64,000 bases of DNA from Aquatica leii (Eukaryota; Arthropoda; Insecta; Coleoptera; Lampyridae). Below the pieces are notes generated by a model, which was given only the letters and a program-made list of their open reading frames with translations, ran no database searches and was not told the DNA's origin. Shown piece after piece: positions 32,552 through 45,530 of the stretch. Location: contig CM069434.1 in NCBI GenBank assembly GCA_035610365.1, positions 98,134,806 to 98,198,805 on the forward strand, read 5' to 3'. Each line of letters opens with the position of its first letter. The stretch's first letter is position 1. A program made the translations under genes and the position numbers.

Positions 32552-35219
32552 TAAACATTGTAAAACAAAAAAATAAACTGTAAATTTTAATAGATATTTG
32601 TGTTTTTTTATTGCCTTTTTGGCAGGTTTAATATAACTTTTATGCCACCTTTTTTGGTTTTTTTGCCTTACTATCTGCTCTTTAGTAATGGCAATGCACA
32701 AATAATTTTTCTCAGTTGTTTACGACAGATTTGCAGGTTAGAAATTTTAAACAGTGTTTAAAATAAAGTTTTTTGTTGGAGTCTAAAATATTATTTATCT
32801 TGTGGTAATTTTTCGATAAACAAAATCTGCTATGTATGCATACATGTAACTGGAAATCAACAAATTTTTTTTTTAAAGCAAATGAGGTAAATTTATAAGT
32901 ATATAAGAATTATTCGTACATAATAAGTATTGTTGTTAGGAAAAGAAACTAAGCAGGAAATATTCAAACGTTCAAAGATTAAATGGAGTAGTTTGACAAA
33001 TTTGATATACGTATCTTAAAAACGACTATTTATTTCATGAAATGTGTACTATACTTAAGAAGATTTTAACTTTAGACGAAAAGCTATCAACAACGGAGAT
33101 TTTAGTTTAGAAAATTAATTACAGAAATGTACTGAATAACTCAAGATAATTTTTTTTTCAAATTGGGTTTGATTATAAAAAGTTATAATAAAAGAAAATT
33201 GTTCTTTACTGATGTCGCTACTTAACAAAGAAAAGTATGGTTCTCTATGAGTGAATATTGATGAAGATAACTATAGTTTAAACACTACGGTTCTTTGTTG
33301 TTCTTACATATGTGTTCGTGTAGTTAAAGGTTTTACAAAGAACAAAAATATTTGGTTATTGTAATATACATTGAACTTATAAATTGCACACGTGTGTTAC
33401 CCCAAAACGTTTTTATAATTTTTAAAATGTATCTCAAAAAACCGTTTTTGATAAATTGCACAACTTTACGTTTTATAAAATTAAAAACGTAAATACTATT
33501 GCAGTGTTATTTATTTTATGTTCTAATAAAATTAAATCGATTTGTTTCATATCATAAATGTTATTGCAACAAGTTAAGAAATTAGTTTTGTGTTATTTAG
33601 GTTTTTTACACTTAAAATACGTTTTTGATTTGTTTTGAGTGGCTTTGTTCTACTACGGTCTCATCTATTGTTTTTTTTATCAAATAGTTTATCATCAAAT
33701 AGCATTGTTTGTATATCATATTAGCAATATGTTTCTATGATAGTCCAGTTGATCCTGAATATTTTTTTCACACTCTGCTTTTGTTTTGTCCGATTAGTCA
33801 TAAACAGTAAAAATGAACATGTCCAAGTAGAAATTAAAAATCGTTTGTTTACTGTCCCCATATGTAATTAAAAAACCGATTAAAAATTATAAAAAACAAC
33901 GTTACATTGAAACCTGTAATATTAATTAAAGGACAACGAAGTGACAACAGTAAGAATCTATTTTCGGTTTCGTTTACAATTAGATATATAAATAACCCTT
34001 GTAATAAAGTAATTACAAAAAAATATCTACATTAATACGTAGGTATTGGACATTTAGTGGCTGCATAAAAAAACAATAAATTTATTAACACAACAATATA
34101 GCTGACGGGTAATTTCCACGACAGTTCCAATTTTGAATGAATAAACGTAGATCCTGCATATGCACTAATTATGAGTATTTTTAAGGGCCGGATTATATTT
34201 AAAACAGATATTTTAATATTTTACATTGTTGGAAGAGAGTATTTGGAAAATTCAGATAACTTAATATATGCTAATAAAAGAACAACATTAATCAATTTGG
34301 TTAAAATCTCCTGACAGTTTAAGTTTAATAAGGATTCAGTTTATTTTTAAAAATGCTTAGGCGAATAGCTCAAAGTAATTGTTCTGTAGAAACCCGGCGA
34401 CGCACACTAGTCCAAAAAGCGCTGGATCTTGGTCAAAAGTTCAAAAATAGAGTTTTAAATTATGTAAATATTTTTAGGTAGTCAGGTAAAGAAATGTCCA
34501 AGCTACTTAAAATCTTATTAATTGAGGATTAAAATCTATTTACTTGGCTTTTACAGCCCTCCAATATAAGGACATTTTGCAATCGTTTACTTTTCGTCGC
34601 TGTTGTGATTTTCGTTGTACGCAAAACGTGCTAACACTGTGTTCGATTTTGACAATACAATATGGAAAATGTTCATGAAGGTATGTACAATAACTTGATA
34701 TGATTTCAATAATAAAAAACAACTTTTTCATTGTTTTAAGTTATACTAATTGTACAGTAAAATTGGCCTGATTTTTAAATTTTTCTTTTACTTCATGTGG
34801 ATTAAGTTCAAATGTGAACCTTCGGGGGCGCTAGTTTTTGTGAGAAAATGTTTTTTAAATGGTTTTTTATTACTTTTTTTAAAAAATTGACTGCGCGTAC
34901 TCGCACGAAAATTAATTAAACAACATTAAAGACGTCCGCGCTCAGATTTGACGGCTGTCTAGATAAGCGCATGCACCATATTTTAGTGTACGCCAAGGCG
35001 TTTAATTTAATATATTTTATTTAAGATTGATTTTATCATAACCAAAAGAAGGAAACATTTTTTTTGTCTAAACGTTAGTACAACCCGATGCTATCCACCA
35101 TTATCATCAATGAAGGTAACCGAGTTGAGTGCAGAAGTATCGTTGCAGGCACTACTAGTTTTTTTTATCCCGTTTAATACAGTAATAGAGGGTCAAATAT
35201 TGAAGTTAAATATGAATTA
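32552..35219. other. AT-rich stretch, no gene supported
   Basis: About 2.7 kb with only short low-complexity frames. A short open patch at 34351-34475 (RRTLVQKALDLGQKF) was not identifiable. Confidence 0.45.
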
Positions 35220-35926
35220 TTTTTTACCATGATAGCTGGAAAAGTAAGAAATGACATAAAATCAGCGCAAAGATGTTATGTGTGCAATTTATCTTGAAAA
35301 GATTTTAATAATGTCGAATTCATTTTACAAAAAGAATGTGACAGTTCTAGGCTTCATTTTGACATTTTTTTCCTTGGATCAGATTTATGGAATACCTGCT
35401 TCATGTAGCATATAAATCAAATGATAGAACGAGTAAATAGCAAGCAAGTTTAGCAGGTGAGAAACAAAAAGTTAAAGATCGCAAGAAAGTGAATTTAAAA
35501 CTGCTTTTGGTTTTGTTACTGATATGCCTAAACCAGGATTTGGCAGTTCAAATGACGGAAATACAGCTCGGCGTTTTTTTTGATGATATTCCCCTATTTG
35601 CAAAAATTTTAAATTAAATGAGCAACTGATATCAAATTGCATAGTCACTTTTTAAATAATATCAAGCGGTTTTCCTGTTAATAGTAACAAGTCTAGGAAG
35701 TATTGCTTAAATGCTGCGAAAAGATATGTCAAGCTGTATATTACTACATGGATATCACATTAAAGACACGGCTGTCTTGCCAATCGAGCAAGAAGCAAGG
35801 AACATGGATATTTGTCAATATCGTGAAATTTTTTTAAGAAATTGTTCTCGAGAGAAATTAATGTCTTACGTTTTGGTCGGCTTTTTGCATCCTCGGACCC
35901 GCTTATTTCTAGTTTACAAAAATTAA
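35220..35926 (+). pseudogene. degraded RAG1/Transib-like transposase fragment
   Basis: Scattered plus-strand blocks in three frames keep the order of a known insect protein family: MIAGKVRNDIKSAQRCYVCN with a CxxC pair (about 35230-35290), ECDSSRLHF, DMPKPGFGSSNDGNTARRFF (about 35520-35580, frame breaks removed by eye), YYYMDIS and the final block AVLPIEQEARNMDICQYREI (about 35770-35830) with NCSREK. The GNTARR and EARNxxxxxYR motifs resemble the RAG1/Transib core, where the Glu of the last block is catalytic. Many stops are present. The superfamily call rests on motif memory. Confidence 0.5.
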
Positions 35927-38220
35927 ATGTAAAAAGTAGTAAACCATATAGTTCAGGAAGTTGGAACAGTTGACTTCGATTTTTAATTTTAATAAATTAA
36001 TATAAAACTTTTTATGCAAACATATCTTATTTACTTTTCTATTTGACAAATATTACAATAATATCTAATAACTATCTGTTTTACCCAAATAAATTTTTTA
36101 AGCAATTTTTTTTAATTTTTAAACAAGCGCGCATTTTTGGTCAGCCATTTTGAATTTAAAATTTTTGATGTTTAGTTCATTAAAAGAAACCTTTAACAAC
36201 CTGTTTATCAACATTTTAAAAGCAATTTAATAATATTTTAAAAAAATGCATTATTCTTGATCTGTCATTTTGAATTTTTTATATAAAATTTGTGAACAGC
36301 GACCACAAAAACCTAAAAATACCAATCTTCACAAAATTATATCGATATATTTCGACTTGTGTCCACCAAATAAGGTACTTTGTTTGAAGCGGGTTGTTCT
36401 ATCGGCAGAATCTTTCAAGGAATTGATCTTTCAGTAAGTGCTTTTATATATTGATTTAGCAATAAATAAACCGCATTTATTTTTAAATTTAAATTGGGCT
36501 ACTTAGTTTTCTGACCACAAACGAACTCTAAATCTTCAAAAAGAGTTTTAGGTGTTATGATTTTTTTTTGTACTAAAGACTGATGTGCATATTTTTTCTG
36601 GTATATTTAGGGTCGTAGTAGTCACTTCTTGTTAAGATAAAAAAACAACAGTAGATTGCATACTCTAAATAATTGCAACAATATCTAACATTATATGTAA
36701 GAAATATTACTTGCTCATTTTGTACTTGACTTTCGCTGCAGTCGCTGGCTGTTCCGCTTTCTGCTAAATCTAATAATGCTGGAATAGCATTGAGATGTTG
36801 TAGCAGAATTTAAGCGACTTGATAATTTATATCAGCGGTTGCAGGTAAAAATTTTTGAAAATAACGACCGCCATGTTGCTTTAATATTATAATTTTTTTT
36901 TTAGTAGGTTCGCCAGGATTGAAACGGCTTTATCTTACAACCAGTTATTAATCAGAGCAAATTCTATTTATTGCTGTTCATGGAGGTAACCAGTCATTAA
37001 CCTTTTTTCGTTGAGAAATTTTTATATTGCAGTTGCGGCTTTGAACCTGAAGCAAATGAATGTCAATTGGAAAACCACTTGCATATGTGTAACTTGTAAT
37101 ATGAATTACTTAGCTTTCAGCGTGTTTTGCCTGTGTTTATTATATTAGTTACTTGTTTTAATTCGTAGCTTTCAGCGTTATAAATCGTAGATCACACTAA
37201 AATTTTACTTTTAGTCATAACTTTTAAAGCATTGTAGCATTTATGTAATTTACTTGTGTGTATTTTGACCAATTACCCGTCAAGTTACTTTGAATCACGT
37301 TGATTAATTTCAAGCCAGAATTAGGGCCACATTCGTCGTACGTAAGCTTACACACGCTTTTTTTGCCAACTATAATTACAAAGAAGTTATTAACTATTGC
37401 CACTCGATATCAAAGAACTTTGATGACAAAGTGTTTGACTAATTTCTTTCTTTACACGACGACAACTAAATCCAATGTTTAATTGGTAAGATGTCACAAC
37501 TGTAATTAAGTTGAGCAGTGTGTGATCGAGTTTGCACTTGTGGAAATTATTTGATAATTTTTCTTCATTTAAATAAAACTGAACGAACAAAACTTAAAAT
37601 GTCAGTTCGTTGATGATTTTGTGTATTATCAAATTCTTTATATTATTAGGATTACTGTTACTATAACGCTCGTTATTTTATCGTATGCTATTAATTTTTT
37701 TAAAACTGTTATAATTGCTATTATTACATATTCTCTTCTCGCTTTTTGAAGCAAACAAAAAGTGGTAGATTAACTATTGTTAAATGTTCTTAGTAGAGTA
37801 CATGTTATCTTTGGAAAATATACATTACATTTGTTACATCGTTTTTGCTCGCTATATTTTTTGCCTCTATCCTGTTTGTTGTAAACAGGAAAAATAGTTA
37901 ATTTAATTTTTGCACTTATTATCGGACTATCAGTTTAATTTACTAATTCTGGTTATTATAGAAATAGACAAGTGACTTTGTAAGAACTCACTTTACTTTT
38001 GTCACAAAATATGGTGAACAATCTTCTATGATGAGATATATTATCTGAACACGTTTTCGTTTAATATATTTTTTTAAAATAGAAAACGGTAAACTTTGAA
38101 ATTTGTATTTTTTAATTGTACAACAGGGCACAAACAGGAACATATGACGTTATTGCCAACTCCATACTAAGTAGAAAAAGACCCATTTAAGTTTTCTTAA
38201 GAAGTAATATTTTCTATAAA
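35927..38220. other. AT-rich stretch, no gene supported
   Basis: About 2.3 kb without recognisable coding sequence or terminal repeats. Confidence 0.45.
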
Positions 38221-38221
38221 A

Positions 38222-38285
38222 AATAGGAAAGCAAGTAGCCCGGAAGGTATACCAGTTAAACTAATCAAATACAGAATGTAACAAG
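38222..38285 (+). pseudogene. possible tiny LINE reverse transcriptase fragment
   Basis: NRKASSPEGIPVKLIKY resembles the motif at the start of LINE RT domains (KAxGPDGIPxELIKY). Only about 20 codons are recognisable, with no flanking support. Confidence 0.3.
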
Positions 38286-38289
38286 TATA

Positions 38290-39380
38290 ACTAATAATCT
38301 CTTAATAGGAGGTAACTGTAATGATTAGATCATATTTACATTATAAACATAACGTCCATTCCTTATAATTTTCGAGAAAAATTAATATTAGAATTCAAGA
38401 CGGCCCTGTTATAGTCTATTGTAAATTTATAGGAAGAAAGGCCAATAACCTAATTCAGGACCGTTTATTAGTAAACAACTCTCATAAAATGCAAGAATGC
38501 GATCAGATTGATTTGCTTAGTTTTACTGTAGATTGTTGAACACGTACAGAAAGGATAACCATTCAGGAGTCATTGGGTCCATTTCGGTTGCGCGTTAGTG
38601 TTGATTCAATTTTTATTTATTTCAAGATATAAAATAACAAATAAACATAGTTACTTTTACTTTTTTCTGTCGTTATTAAGAAACTTGAAATAAATTTAAA
38701 ATAACCTTGACTCTAACACGACACCATATCTCTTAAATGTAGTTTATTTTGTCATTAAAAACTTAATACTTAATAGGAAACTTGAATCCCAACAGTTTCA
38801 ATGATATTATATCACGTTTTCTTATAACGAACAACCACGTTCGTAATTACATCTAATTATTACAACATTTTTTAAGAAATATTGATGAAAAACTAGACCA
38901 CATGTTTATGAACAAAATGTGTTGAATATTACCATAACTACCCCGTATTAAGAGATTATTACTTATACTTGTTACACCCTGTATAAACCGGAAAATTAAT
39001 GACAATATTTACATACATGTTTTAAACACATCTTAAACAATTAAAAAATAAACTTGATTATCTTTATATTCACAAAAGATGCATAGTTGTGACAATTACA
39101 CTACTAACAAAAATTTATGAAAACGTTTAAAAGCGTCTTGCTAAAAAACCGTTTTTTACTAATAATGTATTTTGTATAATAGTTAATTGAAAAAAGCTAG
39201 CTAGCTAGCCGCTACTATAAAAATTTGTTTATTAGTCAAAGCAATTAGCAATACAGTAATCTAAGGAATAAATTACAATACGCAAAAATAAATTTGTAAA
39301 GTCATGTGCTATTAAAATTTTTTTTGTTGCTCCGTCAGTCTGATTTGGAAGTAAACAAAAGATAAATAGGTGTACATGTG
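38290..39380. other. AT-rich stretch, no gene supported
   Basis: A short (GCTA)n run lies near 39198-39210. Otherwise nothing was recognised. Confidence 0.45.
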
Positions 39381-39384
39381 TGAA

Positions 39385-39905
39385 CCCGAACTGCTTTTGT
39401 TACAATTGTGGCAAGTATACAACGTCCGACCAGGGCAAAAACATGACCAAAATGCTACGTATAACTTACAAACATTACTTCGGATGTGAAATCGAAGATA
39501 AATAATAACATTATGGGCTCCACACCTTTGTTGCACTGTTTGTTATCCGGCCTAACCTAGTGGGTAAACGGTATGCAAAATCAAATACCTTATGCTATTC
39601 CCATGATTTGGCAGCAAAAGGAAAATCACCACTCAAATTGCTATTTCTGCATGACAAACATATCAAGGTACTGCAAGAAAAAGAAGTCAAAAATCTTGTA
39701 TCCGGATTGTCATTTTGCTCTGTCCTGTGGTGCATGGTACAGATTATCCAGTATAATTCTTCTTTCATCCAATGTAATGAACAAAAAGAAAGTAATAAAA
39801 AAGATAATGATAATGACGCTAAAGCTATGGAATAAACATTTGATTCCAAGAGTGACATGAAAAAGTCACATTTAATTAACCAAGCAGTACTGGACAACTT
39901 AGTTT
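39385..39905 (+). pseudogene. second, older copy of the unclassified TIR transposon gene (N-terminal part)
   Basis: Plus-strand blocks match, in order, the N-terminus of the gene at 53560-55245. They are PNCFCYNCGKYTT (about 39390; compare DSFCYVCGELTL), YKHYFGCEIEDK (compare YKLYFDCQVGNQDK), VGKRYA, then IPYAIPMIWQQKENHHSNCY (about 39590-39645; compare MPFTAPMVWREPCCHLTDCY) and FCMTNIS. Both copies share the CxxC pairs and the YFCMT motif. The frame changes at least twice and the similarity fades after about 39900. No terminal repeats were found. It shows the family was active more than once here. Confidence 0.7.
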
Positions 39906-41119
39906 GCAATTTGTGGAATGGAACTTACTCCAGAGAAATGCTACAATTGGGCTTTTTTGTGTTCGCTACATAAACTTTGCAGCATACTATGATGCTAAAC
40001 GCGGTGTTCAAATTCTTTATACCACTTATAAACCGTAGCTAATGATGGTATGAGATCTTCAAACCTTTTTCACACACATACGCGCTCAAACCATTTTTCA
40101 AATTACAGTAAATCATTATTTAAAAGTTCTCTTGTAGTAATTTAATTTTTTCGGTAACAAAAACTTAAAAAAATAGGCGCCACTCTTTTGTACTGGAATA
40201 AATATTGGGCTTGGAAGCACCAAGTGTACATACAAATTTGCTGTTTAAGAAATAAGAAAAAACAAGCAACTAAGAATAAGATTAGTAAATGTTACATAAA
40301 CTCAATCGGTTAATATTTTGATATTTTTCAAAAAATTAATTTTTTAAAAATGAGCGAACTTCAAAACATAATTAAATGTATATAAAGAATTTATTTAATT
40401 GATATTGGTTAACGTAATAATAATTTTAATAAAATAACTTACGCCTTCAAAAGTTAAACAATTATAAAGAAAGAAGAAACTAAAATTAATGCTATAGAAC
40501 TGAAACATCTCAGGAAAATCGCAAGAAAACCTAAGCGGGACAGCATAAGAATACAACATTAAACATTAACAAAATAACTAAATAAAAATCAATAATAAAA
40601 AAAAAGAAGCCACTAAACTGGTACGGAGGTATAATAATAGTAAGAATAGTACTTAATAAAAAAAATGATAAAAGCAGAAAAAGCATTTAAAAAATAAAGA
40701 AGCAGGCCTAGAAGAAAATGGAAAGGACGAATCAAAGAAACAAGTGTAGAAAAGAGGGTAACAATGAAGAGAAGAGAAGAATAATGAGTTACTCATGCTT
40801 GTGTAATAAAACCAGTAAAAGATAATCTTGTCGCTGAACAGAGATTTACAAAACGAGGAAGTTTGCAAAAACCTAAAAACAGTAAAATATGGTATTGAAA
40901 TGTTAATATTTTTTTGGTATTTCTGTATTTCTTGTTAAGTGCCTATATAAAAACTATATTACAATTCATGATATAAGTTTTTTGAATTATAATTTTTGAT
41001 ACCAGCAATTGATATTATATTATCGTTTCAAGCCTGTGCGGCAATTTGGTCAGTGCCGTAGATGGTTTGAAAAAACTAGTACTCCAACTACTTGATTAAC
41101 CGGCGCAGACAATGAATAT
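39906..41119. other. AT-rich stretch, no gene supported
   Basis: A purine-rich patch (40480-40760, AAAGAAGAAAGAG-like) gives spurious Lys-rich or Ser/Phe-rich frames. Nothing recognised. Confidence 0.45.
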
Positions 41120-42086
41120 TTTCAGCCAGTACGGAAAAAAAATGAAAGAAGATCTCCTATTCTACCGGCATTACAAGTGAGTGCCAAAGAAAGTAGAGTC
41201 AGTAAGGTAGTTATACCCTTGGTTATCAAACACTTTTTACTTCTAACTCTACTCAACTTTCGCAAGTAAATAAAATGTTGATCGCTGCTAATGACAACTC
41301 TCAAAACTACATTTCGATCATCAACAAACCCGTCAATAACAAAAACGACAATCATGTTACTCCAATAGTTATAAGAGAAAAGTCTCTGTAGCCCTTCTTT
41401 GTTCTCAATAAAATCAATTTTGCTAATTATTGAAATCTACTACTTTGCCATGATAACTTTAATTGAAGAGAACAATATGCCTAATCTAGAAACTACTTTA
41501 AATGATACCATCATACATTAATTAACTGCTCTTAACTCCTACTGAAATAATACAATTGCAAAATATAAATAAAATTTGTATGCTCGTAATCTGAATTCTA
41601 ATGCCAAGAAAACAATATTCCATACTCGAACTAATTCATTGCTACAGAGTTGCAATTCATGTAGAAACCTTAATTTCAAAGCGCCAATTTCACCAATGCT
41701 CCCGTTCTCGCCTTTATGGACATTTACAATCAAAATGTACAAACGTGACACGTCTTCATCTTGCTTTATCTGAAATAAGTCAAAAAATCATTTTTTTCTT
41801 GTCGAATCTCAGAAATTTTCGGTTTAAAAATCCTTCCTTACAAACAATTTAGTTTTCACACTAAGCATTATACTACCGAATAACTTTTCAAAGTCACCGA
41901 ATACTGCAACTATTCCATGCTTAACAATTAAGTTATCAGAATAGTATTTTTAGACGTAGACTCTTAAAAGCAGGAGTTTTGCAAGGTTCCGTTCCTTCAA
42001 ACCGTCTATTAAATTAACACTTATTCTGACAACACCACTATCCTAGCCTTTCCCTCAAACTAAACATATATCAACTTGCCTACAAA
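41120..42086 (+). pseudogene. Jockey-type LINE, ORF1 and RT remnants, first part
   Basis: Plus strand. ORF1 remnants are NVTPIVIREKSL-like sequence (HVTPIVIREK, about 41355) and a knuckle-like patch QCSRSRLYGHLQSKC (about 41693-41737). A large deletion then leads directly to RT motif sequence AGVLQGSVPS (about 41973) and SDNTTILAFPSN (about 42025-42060), which correspond to the GVPQGSVLSP motif and the region next to the catalytic box of Jockey RTs. The YADD box itself is damaged. The element is cut at 42087 by a PLE-like insertion and resumes at 42418. Confidence 0.6.
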
Positions 42087-42099
42087 CATCGTTAACAAT
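42087..42099. repeat. 13-bp target site duplication, left copy
   Basis: CATCGTTAACAAT, identical to 42418-42430. Confidence 0.8.
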
Positions 42100-42417
42100 T
42101 AATTCAGATTTCGACAAAAAATTTTGTCAATTGTTTGTTGAACGTTTATGTCCTGTGTTATATAAAAAAATTTTAATTATTGACCATTGTATGTTTAATG
42201 TTTTATTTATTATTAATTAAATACTAGCTCGTAAAGTTGCCGATGTCCTTGGTCGATGGATTGGTCCACTTGATTTTATTCTTCGACCTGATGAAGTGCT
42301 CACCTTCAGCACGAAACGTTGCCACAAAAATAAATAAAAGTGGTTTTACATGCCCCTCCTAAACGAAGAAGTCTGAATTAATTAGTAAACACACAGAGGA
42401 GGAGAAAGAATCTTTAC
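42100..42417 (+). mobile_element. short PLE-like insertion with 13-bp target duplication
   Basis: 318 bp between exact direct repeats CATCGTTAACAAT (42087-42099 and 42418-42430). The insert contains CGACCTGATGAAGTGCTC followed by TTCAGCACGAAACGTTGCC (42287-42326), a typical PLE 3' hairpin, and an A-rich end. It carries no coding sequence, as expected for a strongly 5'-truncated copy. The LINE reading continues on both sides, which supports insertion into the LINE. Confidence 0.65.
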
Positions 42418-42430
42418 CATCGTTAACAAT
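42418..42430. repeat. 13-bp target site duplication, right copy
   Basis: CATCGTTAACAAT, identical to 42087-42099. Confidence 0.8.
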
Positions 42431-42800
42431 ATTAGATTTATGGTTTACCAATTGGCTCGTAGATGTCAACGCCTAGGAAAATACGGCTGTAATCTTTTTA
42501 AGAAAACTAAAACACCATACTTATGGTCGACTTTCTAGTTCAAACAATCAAATTTTCTGGTGCAACTCAGCCGAATACGTTAGTGTGATATTCGACAAAC
42601 GTCAAACTCTCTCTACCCTTTGTCGTGGTTCTCTCAAATCTTTAGCGCCCCTTCTTTGTCGTGAAAACAAACTAAACCCAAAGAACAAAATTGTTTTCTG
42701 CAAAACCATCATTAATCTTATTATGTTTTATGCTCCATCTTCATTCAAAACAATTCCCTTAGACTTTTTATCAATGCAACTTTGTTAGAAACAAAAACTT
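42431..42800 (+). pseudogene. Jockey-type LINE RT, second part
   Basis: Continues after the PLE-like insertion: DLWFTNWLVDVNA, KKTKTPYLW, then VIFDKRQTLSTLC (about 42580-42620; compare VTLDRRLTFSxHC) and KNKIVFCKTIINLIMFYAP (about 42683-42735). This is the thumb region of Jockey-type RTs. Frame shifts and stops make it inactive. Confidence 0.65.
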
Positions 42801-44337
42801 TTATTGTGATGCCATACACCCTTTCATTTGAGAACAACTTCTAACAAGACCTAAATTACAATTTTGCAAAACTTAAATCATTAAAATCCACCAGTCTAGA
42901 AATCTATAGATTACAATCATCATCATCAACGTATCATTACTTTCTAAAAGTAGTAATTATAATTAAAATTTACCACGCCGCTGGTTTGTGGATCCTACTG
43001 GATGAGATAATTTCAGATTATTCTATACTTACGGGAGATTTCCGCGGTGATCATTTTTCCTTGTTTACTTTCTTATTTTAAGTTGCTGTAAGGGAGTCAA
43101 GTTCTATAAGGCGTTTATCTAAAGCTGTTTATTCACATAAATAAGCAATTTGTTGATTATCTAAATAGATAATCATTAAAACATTAATTTGTTTTAGTTT
43201 TTCTGGTAGATCTAATTGCAGAATTTGCAGTTGCTCGTGGTTAGACCTAACCTTAATTGCGATGTAAAAGGATTATTTGAGGGCTACATTTTGCTTGTCG
43301 AATGGCTTATATGAAAAGTATTCAAACGTAATTGAAAGCTCGCCGCTTGTAGCCAAAATTTAAAAGACATATTTTTCTCTATTTGTTGATGTTGGGATTC
43401 CCTTGTTTGAGTTTTATTCGTTGTTTGGAAATTAGCTTTTGTTATCGTAGTCGTAATTGGCCTAGCTTAATTCAATGGTCTATCTCGGTCGTGTGGAAAT
43501 AGCTATAAAAAACGTCATGTTTAACGTCAGATAAATTTATTTGTAATTTAAAATCTGTAAAGTTGGAAGCTCAAATCTTGAAAATCGTATAGGTATTTTA
43601 ATGTATGTTTCGTCTAGAATTCATTTATTGGGTTTGTTGCCATTTGATTTACAAAAAAATGGCTTAAGAAAAAAAAATTATAAGTAAGCCTTAATAATTA
43701 AATTTTTATTTTAGTATTAAGTTTCTATCGAGCCAAAGTTGAAATTTGTTTTCGATATATTTGTAAACTACATCTTAAAGAAAGCAACGAGATTTGAGTT
43801 GATAGCTTTCTGGGAAGCAACGTACGTTGAATTTGAGGACGTTTTAAATAAATTATAATGATTTAATATAGCGTATAACTATAAGTTCTTGGTAAATAAA
43901 TTATTTCCTAGGAACTTGTCTACCCGAGCATTCGTTAAATTGTAATTGTTTCTTGGTACAACCTAAATCACGTAATTGTATTCAATGTTCTATTGACTTA
44001 TTAACCTTAAGCATTGTTAATTTGGTTATACCGTACTACTTATATTAGTCTTTAGCTAACGGGAATTTATCGGAAGATCATAATTAATAATTTACTTTCA
44101 GCGAAGTTATAAAATACTTTCAGCTTTATGTTATAAAATTGTTTGAATACGCTGACTGATTTTTAATCAAGTTTCTTTAATTGTCCTAAACGTAGTTAAA
44201 ACCAGATTTTAGCAAACCCACGTCGTTGCATGTAAGCTTACATACTTTGAAATTGTCGCGAACAACTCTAGATGTAACTGTCATTAATTTTAAAAAACTT
44301 CAGTGGTATAAGTTTTCCAATTTGTACTTATATAAAC
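42801..44337. other. AT-rich stretch, no gene supported
   Basis: About 1.5 kb. Possible further LINE 3' sequence up to about 42960, then nothing recognised. Confidence 0.45.
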
Positions 44338-44553
44338 TGTTATGTACCTATAGTAATGTAGTATATTATTGTTACCCAACTGGGTCTCTACTAAAAGGCT
44401 AAATCGCGCTATCTGCGCGAAAAGTTTTTCGTATATACAATTAAACGCCATTGTTGGCATTTCTTTTTATTTTATGCATATTTTTTACGTTACAACTTTG
44501 GAAAGATTGTTTTTTTTTCTGTTATATGGCTGTAGAGGTAAATATTATTTATT
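44338..44553 (+). repeat. 5' LTR of the old gypsy element
   Basis: Starts TGTTATGTACC. Its right edge is set by the end of alignment with 47467-47686 and is uncertain by a few bases. Confidence 0.78.
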
Positions 44554-44673
44554 TCTGGATTTCAAGCACATACAAGAGAAATTGCAATACCTTTATTTGT
44601 AGAATTTAATGTTGAGAAGGAGAACCTCGACAGTTACATTGAAAGATTTTAGTGTTTTATTAAATTCTATTGC

Positions 44674-45530
44674 ATGGGGCCACAAATGTTTTCAAAATTA
44701 AAAACTTTTGCGGTTCCAAAAAAATCATCAGAATTATCATTTAGCATGCTTATTGAGTTGCTAAGCGAGCATTTAAAACCCAAACCGTTGCAGTGTACGG
44801 AGCCTCAACGTTTTCGTAGTCGAAAACAAAATGAAGGGGAAACTTTTAGTGATTTTCTTGCATCCTTAAAGACCTTTTATTAATTGTGGGTTTACAGATA
44901 GAATTAGGTTAGAGGATAAATTAAGAGACCAAGTCATTGCACATATAAAAGACAAAAATACACAAACTTATTTCTTGCGTACAGACAACCTAACATTAAA
45001 TGATGTGATAAAAAAATGCAATGCAATTGAGCAAGCCAATCAAGGTGTAGATTTTTATAGGGAACTTGATGGTGAAAAGGTGCATAAAGTTACACGTTCA
45101 GATGCACGAAAACAATTTAAATATCGTAATAAAAGTTCCAATGCCTATAATTAAAAAAATACCTCCACAAGCCAAATTCGAATTTGCTATCGTTGTAGAG
45201 CATTAAATCATATTGCTCCTAAGTGTAGATTTATAAATGCAACTTGCAATAATTGCGGGAAAAAAGACGGTTTGGCTAAGGTTTGCAATAAGGACAGGAA
45301 AAAACTACTTACAAATGCAAGAAGTATAAACTCCACAGAAAGTCAAGATCAAAACTATGAAATTGCGCAGATTTTATGCATGAATAGTGGTAGGGACCCT
45401 AAAAATAAAATTTATCTTGATGTTGAAATTCAAGGTCAATTAATTAAAATTACGTTAGATATGGGTGCTATTTACTCTCTTATATCAGAAAAAAAACTTT
45501 GCTGCTTTAAACACTATTGCTCAAATTAAT
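44674..45530 (+). pseudogene. gypsy gag and protease remnants
   Basis: Gag capsid sequence MGPQMFSKLKTFAVPKKSSE and FRSRKQNEGETFSDFLASLK (44674-44880), then, after a frame change, NLTLNDVIKKCNAIEQANQG. Two knuckles follow (CYRCRALNHIAPKC, about 45190; CNNCGKKDGLAKVC, about 45250, with the His replaced). The protease active site reads LDMGAIYSLIS (about 45455) instead of LDTGAxxS, so the Thr next to the catalytic Asp is Met. Confidence 0.75.

Noticed and set aside
39198..39212. GCTAGCTAGCTAGC microsatellite
   Set aside because: Only about three and a half units; not informative.
40480..40870. Lys-rich (plus) and Ser/Phe-rich (minus) frames
   Set aside because: Low-complexity purine-rich DNA; no domain or start context.
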